Assembly: GCA_001969505.1 (NCBI GenBank)
Contig: LSSK01001816.1
Location: forward strand, 1 to 11,877
From: Zancudomyces culisetae
Lineage: Eukaryota > Kickxellomycota > Harpellomycetes > Harpellales > Legeriomycetaceae
DNA: 11,877 nucleotides
Direction: 5' to 3'
The translations under genes and the position numbers were made by a program. The notes beneath the pieces are model-generated. The model saw nothing but the letters and a program-made list of their open reading frames with translations, was not told the origin of the DNA and did no database searches. Of the stretch, positions 1-8,590 are shown in pieces. The number at the start of each line of letters is the position of its first letter. Position 1 is the first letter of the stretch.

Positions 1-249
1 CTTCATTTCTCTGTTATGGTGTTTTTTGGGTACATGTTTGTATCTGATAGAATGTCTATAAATACATTCATCATTTCTTCTGGTACAGTTGCTGCATGCT
101 GGAGATGCTCCATTGCAGCGTACTTTCCGTCGTTGGCATGCTGTACAGCTGGTGAGAAGAGCCAATACAGGTTTGTTGTTGTTAAGGTTGGTGCTATCGT
201 CGTTCTGTTCTTTTGTGGTGTGTTTTTTGTCCTGTGTATCTGAATACAT
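1..249 (-). CDS. Zn(II)2Cys6 transcription factor, N-terminal part
   Basis: This is the start of a fungal zinc-cluster transcription factor, expected to act in the nucleus as a sequence-specific DNA-binding regulator. The ATG is at 249-247, with an in-frame TGA ten codons upstream (279-277). The frame stays open for 83 codons to the window edge, so the rest of the gene is missing. Residues 35-62 hold six cysteines (C35, C38, C45, C52, C55, C62) with spacing C-x2-C-x6-C-x6-C-x2-C-x6-C, the spacing of Gal4. The basic stretch RRKVRC before the third cysteine is typical of the family. Residues 1-34 are polar and Asn/Lys-rich, and a basic linker follows the cluster. The dimerisation and effector regions lie outside the window, so target genes cannot be guessed. 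A longer open frame on the same strand (3-272) is a shadow without an ATG at its start. The family call is firm; the identity of the regulator is unknown. Confidence 0.9.
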   Translation of the reverse strand, partial: MYSDTQDKKHTTKEQNDDSTNLNNNKPVLALLTSCTACQRRKVRCNGASPACSNCTRRNDECIYRHSIRYKHVPKKHHNREMK

Positions 250-363
250 GTTTTTATATATGTATTGGACAAACACTCAAAGAAGGATAAAAGTTAAAAA
301 GAAGGTATGAATAAAATAATAGACCGTTTTGTACAATGCTAGAGCAAATCAAGAATATGAGAG

Positions 364-399
364 TATGCTGCTTAGGTGTACTCGATACTTAGCAGTATA
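364..399. repeat. Imperfect inverted repeat upstream of the zinc-cluster gene
   Basis: The arms TATGCTGCTTAG (364-375) and CTTAGCAGTATA (388-399) pair at 10 of 12 positions, with a G-T wobble at one of the two others, around a 12-nt loop. It lies 115 bp upstream of the zinc-cluster start codon. It could be a binding site for a dimeric regulator or simply chance in A/T-rich DNA. Confidence 0.45.
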
Positions 400-882
400 T
401 TAAATCAAAAATGTTTAAGGTTGTAACTATATATTCCCTGTTTAAATAGTGTATAGGCATACTGGTGCATATGTGAGACCAAGAAGAGATGTGAAACTGC
501 TTATATATACACCATCTTATAATGGAGTGTCAACAACATTTGATGTTTCTTGGATTTGTAAATCAACCTGCAACAAATTTCCATATATTATTTACTCTGC
601 TATTAAGTAATAGCCAAAACTCCTGAGGAATAAAAGAGCGGAAAAAATTTTTTTGCTCCTTTTATTTTAGTTCGGTTCGAAAATCAAAGGAAAAATATAG
701 ATAAAATTAGTCACGGTTAAAGTAGTGAAAAATTGTTTGGCCAATGGCACAAATGCCTCGAAAGTAAAAACTGTTTGATGGCGAATAAAAAGTAATAATA
801 GTAGTAAAAAGAAAAACAATGGCATTTCCTAAGCATTGTTTCAAGTGGAAAATAAAGGCAACAAAAAAGCAAAATGATAAAG

Positions 883-904
883 AAAAAATGAAAATGAAAA
901 TGAG
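883..904 (+). repeat. Short AAAATG microsatellite
   Basis: Three tandem AAAATG-type hexamers, followed by a degenerate copy. They create an apparent Lys/Met-rich reading frame that is not a credible gene. Confidence 0.6.
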
Positions 905-1232
905 AAGAAAATGCGTTAGGCCCCAACAAAGTGATAGCCTATATCTGTGCTCATATGTACCTATATTTGCAAGAAAAGCATTGGGGTGTTATATCGCTTG
1001 ACATGATTTACCCATTTAACTTTCAAGAAGGCATCTCAGACCATACTTAAGGTTATAATGACAAAATTTTGTACAGCAAATTCGAATAACCATTGCCAGA
1101 CTGGGATTGGCTAAATAAAACATACATGTGTAATGAGATTGAACAAAGCGTGGGTTCAACAGAATAAATAAAAGTAAAATAAAAGTAAAAAAGAAAACAC
1201 AAGTAAAAAAAACAAAGGGGCAGACTGATGTA

Positions 1233-2642
1233 TTAATGAATCTCTGTGGATTTAACCCAGCTAGATATGGGCAGGGGTTTGTAATTAGCATGAACATGAT
1301 TTAAAGACAAAACACAGGATACATCATCAACTGTGGAGAGGTCGATGAGAAAGGGAATTAAATCCAATAGCTCAGAGTCGTGAGGATCATTAAACCAGGT
1401 AGTTATAGCAATGGCGTTTTCAGGGTGGAAGGCATAGCTGGTTGGGGAGTTGTCGATGATAATCGAACTGGTTAGGGGTCGACCAAGCCTGGATAAATCT
1501 TTGACATAGTTTCCGTTGTACAAGTTACAAGATTCTCTAAAAAGACGGTGGGTAACTACACGGGCACTGTCGAGCAGATCCAGCACGGGGTCGGCATACA
1601 TCGATAGACTGGCAGTGAAAACCACCAATTCATAATATTTACTCATTTCACGCAAAAAGGTGTCCACACCAGGCCGCTTTGCAACATAGACATTATGCTC
1701 CTGACCTTCAAGCATGACGGGTACAATAAAATCGGGGTTTTCAACAGGTCTGAACGAGCTGTGTAAAAGAGTTTCGTCGAGATCCAAAACCAAACACTTT
1801 CGACCCCAATGCTCCGAAATCACAGGTTCGAGAAGATAGTGCTGTGATACATGTGTAACCAGTCGCTCAGACGTCATGCTCGCCACGTTGCCCTTTGGAG
1901 AAGTGATTTCACTGCGTAGCTCTTCATCGTCATCCGAGCTGTCGGTGGCATCAGTTGCACCAAAAACATCGGCAATACTATCCAACTCAGCATCAGATTG
2001 ACTTTCTTCTCCAGGACTAGCTTGTAAGAAAAGATCGGGCTCGGATTTGAACGAAGGTCCAACGTCTATGTCTAAAAAGTACTGGTCCTTTTCGTCTGTC
2101 CTTTCGCCCATCTCCTCTGTTATTTCGATATGCTGCCATGATCCCTCCAGTTTTTTTACCTCTAGCTCTGTACTGTTCACGACTGTGTTTTCTATGTTAT
2201 CTTGCTGCCCTAGCTCTGGTTCTATTGTTGCACTCCATGATGTTTCTTCTACTAACTTGCTATCTTCCGTCTCAAATGTACTCGCTAGAGCCTCTTTATG
2301 TGGTTGACTTGAACTGGGTTTTTCGTTTTCATTTACTTTTTCAAGGCGAGAATCTTTTTTCGCCGGACTCGTTCTTGCATCCAACGGTACCTCGTCAGAG
2401 AGTGCTGATTTCTTTCCTTGAAATTTAGCGTGGTGAGACATGTGTGCCTCATTACCCGTATCATCTTGACCATCGGTACCACTCGAGCTTATACAACACG
2501 ATAAGGCACACTTTCTGAGTAGACTTTGATACTCTAAAACTAATTTCTTTAGTCGTAATTTTGTTTTCTTAAAATATGAAGTTTTTGCTGGTTGTTCCAT
2601 CGGTATGGATGTAGAATTCGTGGCCTTTTCCGTAGGTTTCAT
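1233..2642 (-). CDS. PSR1: CTD-like phosphatase (NIF/FCP1 domain, Psr1/SCP type)
   Basis: An intronless 469-residue protein of the HAD-superfamily phosphatases. Its C-terminal half matches yeast Psr1/Psr2 and animal small CTD phosphatases, which dephosphorylate serine/threonine on protein substrates. The catalytic signature DLDETL has nucleophile D287, acid/base D289 and T291. Motif II is T343 in VVFTAS, a lysine follows at K381 in NYVKDLSRLGRPL, and the Mg-binding DNSP motif starts at D397. The domain runs from about 281 to 455. Residues 1-270 are long and polar, with an acidic Ser/Asp-rich stretch around 205-245 (SDDDEE), and are probably disordered. C45, C49 and C50 sit next to a basic helix (residues 25-45); similar cysteine clusters are palmitoylated in Psr1 and CTDSP1, so membrane anchoring is possible but inferred. 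The ATG has a TAA three codons upstream and A-rich context. Family assignment is secure; choosing Psr1 over other SCP-type paralogues is less so. Confidence 0.93.
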   Translation of the reverse strand: MKPTEKATNSTSIPMEQPAKTSYFKKTKLRLKKLVLEYQSLLRKCALSCCISSSGTDGQDDTGNEAHMSHHAKFQGKKSALSDEVPLDARTSPAKKDSRLEKVNENEKPSSSQPHKEALASTFETEDSKLVEETSWSATIEPELGQQDNIENTVVNSTELEVKKLEGSWQHIEITEEMGERTDEKDQYFLDIDVGPSFKSEPDLFLQASPGEESQSDAELDSIADVFGATDATDSSDDDEELRSEITSPKGNVASMTSERLVTHVSQHYLLEPVISEHWGRKCLVLDLDETLLHSSFRPVENPDFIVPVMLEGQEHNVYVAKRPGVDTFLREMSKYYELVVFTASLSMYADPVLDLLDSARVVTHRLFRESCNLYNGNYVKDLSRLGRPLTSSIIIDNSPTSYAFHPENAIAITTWFNDPHDSELLDLIPFLIDLSTVDDVSCVLSLNHVHANYKPLPISSWVKSTEIH

Positions 2643-4550
2643 TTTTGTTTATTGATCTAGGGATATTGCTTCTATGAATAATACCGAGATCCTCTGAAAT
2701 GGTTCTCGTATCCTTTTTTTTCTTTTTGTTTAAAATATATTCTCGTTCCCTTGGAAACCGCTAGCTACTGTTATAATTTTCTTTTTTCGGATATTCTATG
2801 TCTGAAATCTGCTATATACACCACACTTTTAACACTCAGTTATTTTTACTAGTAGTCAATATATTACAAAAGTGTGAACAGCTGGTACGGTTTGTAATCC
2901 AAATATCTTATTAATGCCATGCAATCAACTGATAAATAGCCTTGGTTTTATCACTTTATTTCACTTTCACAAAAGCTAAAGACACACACGCTCTGGATTT
3001 TGCGTATGTACATATACACAATTTTGTGTTAAGTGGCATATATTTGGAATTGTCGCTTCTAACTCTACTCTTTTTTTGTGTTTTTTGATCTTGTCTCTTG
3101 AATATAATCGAATAAATGATCCCACAACAAAATGAAGAGTCGCTTTTGTTCGAATATAACTCTTAGCTTTGGTGTATGTCGGGAAGGGGGTTCTTTTCCT
3201 TTCTATTTTTGCTTTATCCTTTTGTTTTTGCTCTTTTTACTTTTATTTTAGCGATAATTCTCGTATAACCAAATGTTTAGTGTAGGTTGAATGTAGCTTG
3301 AGCTATTTTTGTACTATATACGCTTGCTAACAGTGTCGATAAGACCGGTGATGTTCCTTATATTTTGTATGTGACAAAATCTTCTTTTGCTTAATTTTTT
3401 TTCTGTTGTTGGTTCTACTGCATGTACTATACACAGTTGAATAGAAATTTTGGCGAATTGAGAGGGACAGAAATGTTATGGCAAATGGATAGATTCCAAT
3501 GACGTGAGTGTGCTTGTTGATCTTTGTGTTGGCTTTTCTTGCTTTCTTTTCTTATTGCTCTTATTGTTGTTGCTCTTCTTGTTTTTAGTAACTTGTGCTT
3601 GAAAATGATACTGTTTTTCCCCCCCAAGGACAGGGTTGAATTTTGAATGTTTTTTTTTCTCAAGATGTTGCCAAAAAGAGGCGGGTATTTTTTCAACAAT
3701 GAAGGATGAAAATCTACAAAAAGTATGGCATGTATTGAAGAGATAATGGTAAGTTGACAACTCTAAATGATCATATATAATAAGGTGAATGTTTAATGTA
3801 TAATGATGAAAAGGACAGGAGCCGAAAACAGTTTTTATTTTGTTTTGTATTTTTCATTTTTTTTCTAGTCTTTAACACTATTTTTACTGAATTATAAGTG
3901 GTAGATAATTATGGATAATGTGCTAAAATTAAAGGGATAATCAGAGTTATTACCAAAATAGTAAAGGCGAAATTTAAAACAAAAATAAAAGCACAATTTT
4001 TCATTGTAATTGTGAATCTAATAGCTAAATGATGGTTTTTTTTTTATTAATCGTAAACAGGTGGTGAATAATAAATTAAAGAATGAGGCAACAAATAATT
4101 GTAAAGAACAATTTCAAATCAATTAGATTATTATTTTTTAATAGTTGAATTACAAATTTTTGGGTAAGAATTAAATCAAGAAACAATCAAAAAAAAGTGT
4201 ATTGTCTATTTTATAAACTATGCCATCTTTGAAGGAATGGCTATTTGCTCTTTGATTGAGATGAGGTTTATGGATTATTTTTTCAATTTGCGGTTTTTGT
4301 GGGCAAGCCGATTGGGCAGCAACCCCAGCCTTTCTGATTAACTTTATAAAACTGCAAAACGTCTCTTTGCATCTTTTTTTTCTTCTTTACTTTCTATTCA
4401 TTTTGAAAAGGGTATTATTAACCAAAAATAATTTTTCTTGATTTCTAAAATAAAAACATTGCTAAGCATTAATTTATTTCCTGGATATTTTGTAAAGTGA
4501 TTGCTAACAAACCAAACTACCAGTAAGCATTGGTGAAATAAGAAAGCAAA

Positions 4551-4599
4551 TTTTGACATTTGACTTTTGACATTTGACTTTTGTCTTTTGTCTTTTGTG
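4551..4599. repeat. Seven tandem copies of a 7-bp unit
   Basis: The 49 bp divide exactly into seven heptamers. In order they are TTTTGAC, ATTTGAC, TTTTGAC, ATTTGAC, TTTTGTC, TTTTGTC and TTTTGTG. The first four also form a 14-bp unit repeated twice without change, so the array probably grew by stepwise duplication. Confidence 0.9.
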
Positions 4600-5025
4600 T
4601 TCGCGATGTTGAGATGCTCTTCGGGTGGTTTTAGTAAAAAGGTACTCAAGCTCCACGAGTATTGTAACGAACTTTTATTTCAAAACAAAGAATCTAATGG
4701 TTTATAAAGAGTACAGGCCGAGTAATATGGGAAAAAAAATAAAAGATTTTTTTATAGCACAAAGCTATTCAACCTATAAGTGTAAATTTAGTATAGACTA
4801 TACTAAGCTGGGTAGAAGAAATGGTGAAATGGTGAAATGAGATTGAGTAAGTAAAGTTGGACTAAAAGTAAATCGTGTTCAAATAACTGCAGTTTTGTAA
4901 TCCCCGTTTTCCCATTATTTTTAACCGCTTTCCCGCTTTCAATAGCAGTTGTAATTCTGATTGTTTTTTTTTTATACCATTACAAGAAAAGGGGTAGGAC
5001 AAGCTTCGGGATTATGAACTTGAAA

Positions 5026-5084
5026 TTGGGATTCTTTAGTGTTGTAGAGATTCCCAACTTTATTTCGACAGAATTTAAAGTTGG
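5026..5084. repeat. Three-arm, mutually exclusive inverted repeats
   Basis: Arm 1 (TTGGGATTCT, 5026-5035) can pair with the sequence ending at 5057 (GATTCCCAA). The overlapping segment CCAACTTTA (5054-5062) pairs perfectly over 9 bp with TAAAGTTGG (5076-5084) around a 13-nt loop. The two hairpins share bases, so they cannot form together. Function is unknown. Confidence 0.5.
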
Positions 5085-5407
5085 ATATTCCAAAAAAAAT
5101 AAAATAGTCGAGCTGTTTGCAAAGGTAGCTAAGAATACATATATAGATTTATGTTTAGATGCGTGTTTATATGTATACGTATAAATATGATATGTCTGAT
5201 TGTAATGGGTGATAATATATCCGGCCAGTATACCACAGAGTTAGCTATTGGTACTGAATAGATGGAGGAATTAAACGTGTATGCTGCACTTTTTAGATAT
5301 TCTGCGTTAAATTGAGCCGAAAATTCAAGTCTTGGTGATAAATAAAACAGTTTTCTTTATTTGTTTTTCACAAATGAGCTTTATGCTTTTATAGGCACTT
5401 ATTAAAA

Positions 5408-5444
5408 GTGTTTAATGTGCTCTTAAAGCGAATTTATTAAACAC
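5408..5444. repeat. Perfect 9-bp inverted repeat
   Basis: GTGTTTAAT (5408-5416) and ATTAAACAC (5436-5444) are exact reverse complements separated by 19 nt. The repeat is about 550 bp beyond the synthetase stop codon. A transcript-end hairpin or a chance palindrome are both possible. Confidence 0.5.
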
Positions 5445-5708
5445 AAATAAACCAAAAGTTGAAAACGGACAAATTAAATATACCTTAAAAAACAACACAA
5501 CTTTATGTGCCTTGGACTAAGTAGATCATCAGACACAATTAAATATAAACAAAGGTTTCAATAAAAATGTTCTGGGAAAACACTGTTACGTAAAGATATA
5601 ATGAATGGTATAATTGTACCTACAAGTTCAAGGCTCGATGACTGGAAAGCAAAGTGTGCTGATGTAGGACTGCTTGAATCATCTCCAGTTTTTTCTATTC
5701 GTCAAAAA

Positions 5709-5730
5709 TAATTATAATTATAATTATAAT
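5709..5730. repeat. TAATTA hexamer microsatellite
   Basis: About 3.7 tandem copies of TAATTA, a pure A/T simple repeat in the 3' flank of the synthetase gene. Confidence 0.8.
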
Positions 5731-5988
5731 AAATGAAAATAGGAAGCCTCATGTTGATTTGCAAGGGTCTGGGATTCATGCGAGAAATAAAGTTCAAACA
5801 AATGCCCAAATTGTGAGGAGGTTGCAAACTTCAAGAGAAGGAAAAAAGGGGATGAAAAAGGCAATAAAGGGGTGACATTTGGGTTCAAATATACTTTAGT
5901 TTTATGTCAAGATAAAAGCACGTGCATGAAATCAAATATTAACATTAAAAGCTAAAAAATAAAAACGCAGGAGTGGGAATAAAACAAA

Positions 5989-7789
5989 TTAAGGCTGGCA
6001 GCGTCCAGGGAAACGAGGATACAAGCAACATTCCTTGACGGTGTAACGGTTGGTGATCCAAGCAATGAAACGCTCAACTCCCAAACCAAAACCACCATGA
6101 GGACAAGAACCATATTTAGAGAGATCGGTATACCAATAGTAGCTGGAAGTGTCAATTCCGGCACGAGCAAAGGCATCGATAAGATCTTGGTGCTTCCAAA
6201 TACGCATTGATCCACCAACGATTTCACCGACGTTAGGCATCAATAGATCTACTGATTCGGTAACCCGAGGATTTTCCTCGGTGGCAGGCATATAAAACGA
6301 TTTGATGGGGCCAGGGAAGTGAGTCAGAAGAATGGGTTCGTTGATGGTATCAGTCATAAATCTTTCTGGCGATTCGGGGATGTCGTCACCAAATTGGAAG
6401 TCTTGACCGTCTTCTTCACGCTTCACACCGTGCTCGTTGAGCCATTTGATCGCATCTTCGTACTTCATGCGGCGGAAACCGTGCTTTGGAGCCACAAATC
6501 CAGGGTTGAGTTGCAGAATCAATTCACGTGATTCTGGATCATCCATAAGTTTGTTGACAACTGTCACAACCATATCTTCAATCAAGTCCAAAAGATCAGC
6601 AAACGAAATAAACGCAAGCTCAGCCTCTAGATGTGAGAATTCAGACAAGTGCCTTCGAGTGTGTGATTTCTCAGCACGGAATGATGGTGTAATTGTATAA
6701 ACACTTCCCATGGATGCCAAACATGTCTCCAGGTACAGTTGTGAGGATTGTGTCAAGTATGCATCCTCGCCGTAGTAAGGCAGATGGAAAAGTGTTGATC
6801 CCCCTTCGACCATAGTCTGTACTAGACATGGTGGGTTGACTTCTGTATACCCTGTCTTGAAGAAATATTCTCTGAACGCTCTCAGTGTGAGTGCGCGCAC
6901 CTTCAACACTGCTGATTGGTTCTCGCCTCTCAGCACCAAATGGCGCTGTGAAAATAGCACACTTGGGTCTGATTCTGCATTGACTTTGTTGGTTACCGCG
7001 TCGTCTCCTCCTGGTGACTTGTGAACCACTTGCCAGTAATCAACCACAAGCTCGTGGCCTCCTGGTGCATTTTTGCCCTCTGGTACTTCCTGGAGAGTAC
7101 CGTACAATGTCACTGTTGATTCTTGTGTGAGCGTAATTGCATCATATGTTTTACACAGCTTACCCAATAATACACACTGTAAATATCCTGTTCCGTCTCT
7201 CAACACAATAAACATCATTTCTTTTCCTTGTGCTCTGAGCCGATGAACCCATCCGCTCACTTTGATCCGCTTGCCTCTATGCTCGCGGGTTTTGTTGATT
7301 GTTACTTTTGTAGCTGCTGGCAATGATTTGTCTTCCTCAATAACCACTTTCTTGCTCTCTTCTATTTTGCGCTGCTCTTCAGCGAGCTTCTCAGCATCCC
7401 CTTGGCTCTTTTGTGCTTGCTGCACTGCCTGCTTCTTTGCCTTCTTTTGTGCCAGCTCATACCCCTTTTTGGCCTTCTTTAGTGCTGTTGCTGCAAGTTC
7501 CTTGTACTCTTCCTCTCCCTTCTTTTTCATCAAATACCCTGCTTCACTGGAATCGTTGGTAGAGGTTACTGCTACCAAGGCCGACTTGAAAGGTAGCTCT
7601 GCTGTTCCCTTTCCATTTTCATCGCTACCTCTCTCCTCATCGATATAGACTATTATTAAAATTATTATACATCAGTTTTGCTGATTAAATCATTTTCCTT
7701 ATAACATTCTTCCCCGCATTATTGATGTAAAAAAACTCACCTTTTTGAGTAACTGCAATCTTGGACATTTGCTGTTCAATATCCGCCAT
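5989..7789 (-). CDS. DED81: Asparaginyl-tRNA synthetase, cytosolic
   Basis: This class IIb synthetase charges tRNA-Asn with asparagine, using ATP, in the cytosol. Two exons (7741-7789 and 5989-7649) encode 569 residues, close to the yeast and human enzymes (about 550). Residues 17-40, containing RGSDENGKG and PFKSA, match the eukaryote-specific N-terminal domain of human NARS1. A Lys/Ala/Glu-rich helix follows (about 57-125). The anticodon-binding OB fold is about 130-230 (RIKVSGWVHRLR). The catalytic domain has motif 1 near 276-291, motif 2 with FRAEKS at 340-345 followed by RRHLSEFSHLEAE, and motif 3 GGFGLGVERF at 535-544 with the ATP-binding R543. The protein ends in YPRFPGRC, like other eukaryotic AsnRS. 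The arrangement around RRHLSEF favours AsnRS over AspRS. The start ATG (7789) is chosen because splicing joins it in frame to the NARS1-like N-terminus; the long exon alone has no suitable ATG. All key residues are intact. Confidence 0.97.
7650..7740 (-). other. Intron 1 of the asparaginyl-tRNA synthetase gene
   Basis: A 91-bp intron in phase 1. The donor is GTGAGT (7740-7735), the acceptor AATAATAG ends at 7650, and ACTGAT (about 7676-7671) could be the branch site. Splicing joins codon 16 to a V-Y-I-D-E-E reading that matches the NARS1 family. The earlier AG ending at 7681 would lead to a stop within 15 codons. Confidence 0.92.
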
Positions 7790-8490
7790 TCTTATAAGTT
7801 TTTTTTAAATTTGGCTTAGAGTTCAAAATCCAAGTTCAAAAATGTTTAGTTGTGTTTTATGAACAGTAACAATAATTTGAAAATCAATTTACAATTGTCT
7901 TTTTGTTAAAAATATTTTTTTTCGCCAGTTTTTGCCTCTACAACCTTTTCTCTCTTCTAATTCTGTCGGTTTTTATTTGTTTTTGTTGCTTTTTTCTTGG
8001 TTACACCAATAAAATTGCAATTAGAATCCTTTCAAACCAAATTTCCAATCCAAGAAACAATACCAATGTTATAAAAATTTTTTTTAAATGCCAACTTTTA
8101 TTTCCAAAAATAAAATAAAAAATAAAAAAATACTCGTCTGGCTTTATATACCCTTTAAACACATTTTCTTATTCTCCTTTTGACAGTTTTTTATGCATTC
8201 TTATTTTGAAAAATGAGTATTATCCATTTTTAGTGTCATATCCTGATAATTAATACAACTACTGTGTGTTTATGCGTACAAAAGTGTCCACTATTGCACA
8301 TATGGGTATAAATAATACCCAACATATAATAAAAGTTTGTACCAGCTTTTTCTATTCCCCGCCCCCTAACCCTTTGGTTTTCTTTTTTCCATAAAATCAA
8401 AAAAATAATTCCCTATTTTGGTATAAACTATAAAAAAAATTACGCCTAATTGCTCATAATGACACTGATGCTTTCCCACAAATAGATATT

Positions 8491-8517
8491 TTTTTGTAAT
8501 TAGCAATTACCACGAAA
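8491..8517. promoter_or_regulatory. Copy 1 of a shared 27-bp intergenic motif
   Basis: TTTTTG, then a palindromic core GTAATT-AGC-AATTAC (8496-8510), then CACGAAA. It matches 23 of 27 positions at 11162-11188. It lies about 700 bp upstream of the synthetase start codon and about 290 bp beyond the OGG1 stop. It could be a regulatory site or a piece of a dispersed repeat. Confidence 0.5.
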
Positions 8518-8532
8518 TCAAGGATTTCAATT

Positions 8533-8590
8533 TGTCAAAAGCTCGATTAAATTCTTATAATGTCTCAAAGCTCGATTAATGTTCTTCAAT
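8533..8590. repeat. 29-bp tandem duplication
   Basis: Two adjacent diverged copies share the exact 13-mer AAAGCTCGATTAA at 8538-8550 and 8567-8579, a period of 29 bp. Both units start with TGTC and contain TTCTT. Confidence 0.75.

Larger units (their letters stand above)
250..1232. other. A/T-rich spacer between regulator and phosphatase genes
   Basis: The left part must contain the promoter of the minus-strand zinc-cluster gene, and the right part the 3' end of the phosphatase transcript. A/T-rich low-complexity sequence dominates, including adenine-rich runs on the plus strand around 1150-1215 with a repeated AATAAAAGTAA unit. An unusually mixed-composition open stretch lies at 446-610 (plus) but has no ATG. 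No gene or RNA gene is supported. Confidence 0.6.
2643..5988. other. 3.3-kb gap without a supported gene
   Basis: This gap lies between the 3' end of the asparaginyl-tRNA synthetase gene and the phosphatase start codon. It is strongly A/T-rich, with long T runs on the plus strand (A runs on the phosphatase sense strand) from about 3060 to 3860. The short open frames at 3427-3760, 4398-4649 and 4625-4840 are low-complexity and resemble no family I know. Notable contents are a CCAAT immediately followed by TGACGTGA (3496-3507), a heptamer array (4551-4599), tandem CCGCTTTC (about 4925-4940), inverted repeats (5026-5084, 5408-5444) and a TAATTA repeat (5709-5730). It may hold a long phosphatase promoter or 5' leader, or a non-coding RNA. 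I see no tRNA or rRNA. Confidence 0.6.

Noticed and set aside
3-272. 89-codon minus-strand frame at the left edge
   Set aside because: It starts at TTG, not ATG, and overlaps the zinc-cluster frame, whose six cysteines are in exact Gal4 spacing. It is a shadow.
671-684. GGTTCGA resembling a tRNA B box
   Set aside because: No A box, acceptor stem or cloverleaf can be built around it.
819-1001. Lys/Met-rich plus-strand frame
   Set aside because: Composed largely of an AAAATG microsatellite and A runs, with no family resemblance.
1016-1297. Hydrophobic minus-strand frame after the phosphatase
   Set aside because: It overlaps the end of the phosphatase in another frame and gets its Phe/Leu content from A/T-rich spacer; a false membrane protein.
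3427-3760. Two overlapping minus-strand frames of 90 and 94 codons
   Set aside because: Both are Asn/Lys-rich low complexity in T-rich (plus strand) DNA, and neither splices convincingly to anything. A 5' leader of the phosphatase is likelier.
3803-3890. Possible C/D-box snoRNA (ATGATGA at about 3803, CTGA about 84 nt later)
   Set aside because: The terminal stem is only a weak 4-bp A/T pairing and the interior is mostly T runs with no credible guide element.
4625-4840. 71-codon plus-strand frame
   Set aside because: No recognisable motif, A/T-driven composition and no splice partners.
7681-7740. AG ending at 7681 as the synthetase intron acceptor
   Set aside because: It leads to a stop codon within 15 codons; the acceptor ending at 7650 gives the NARS1-like N-terminus.
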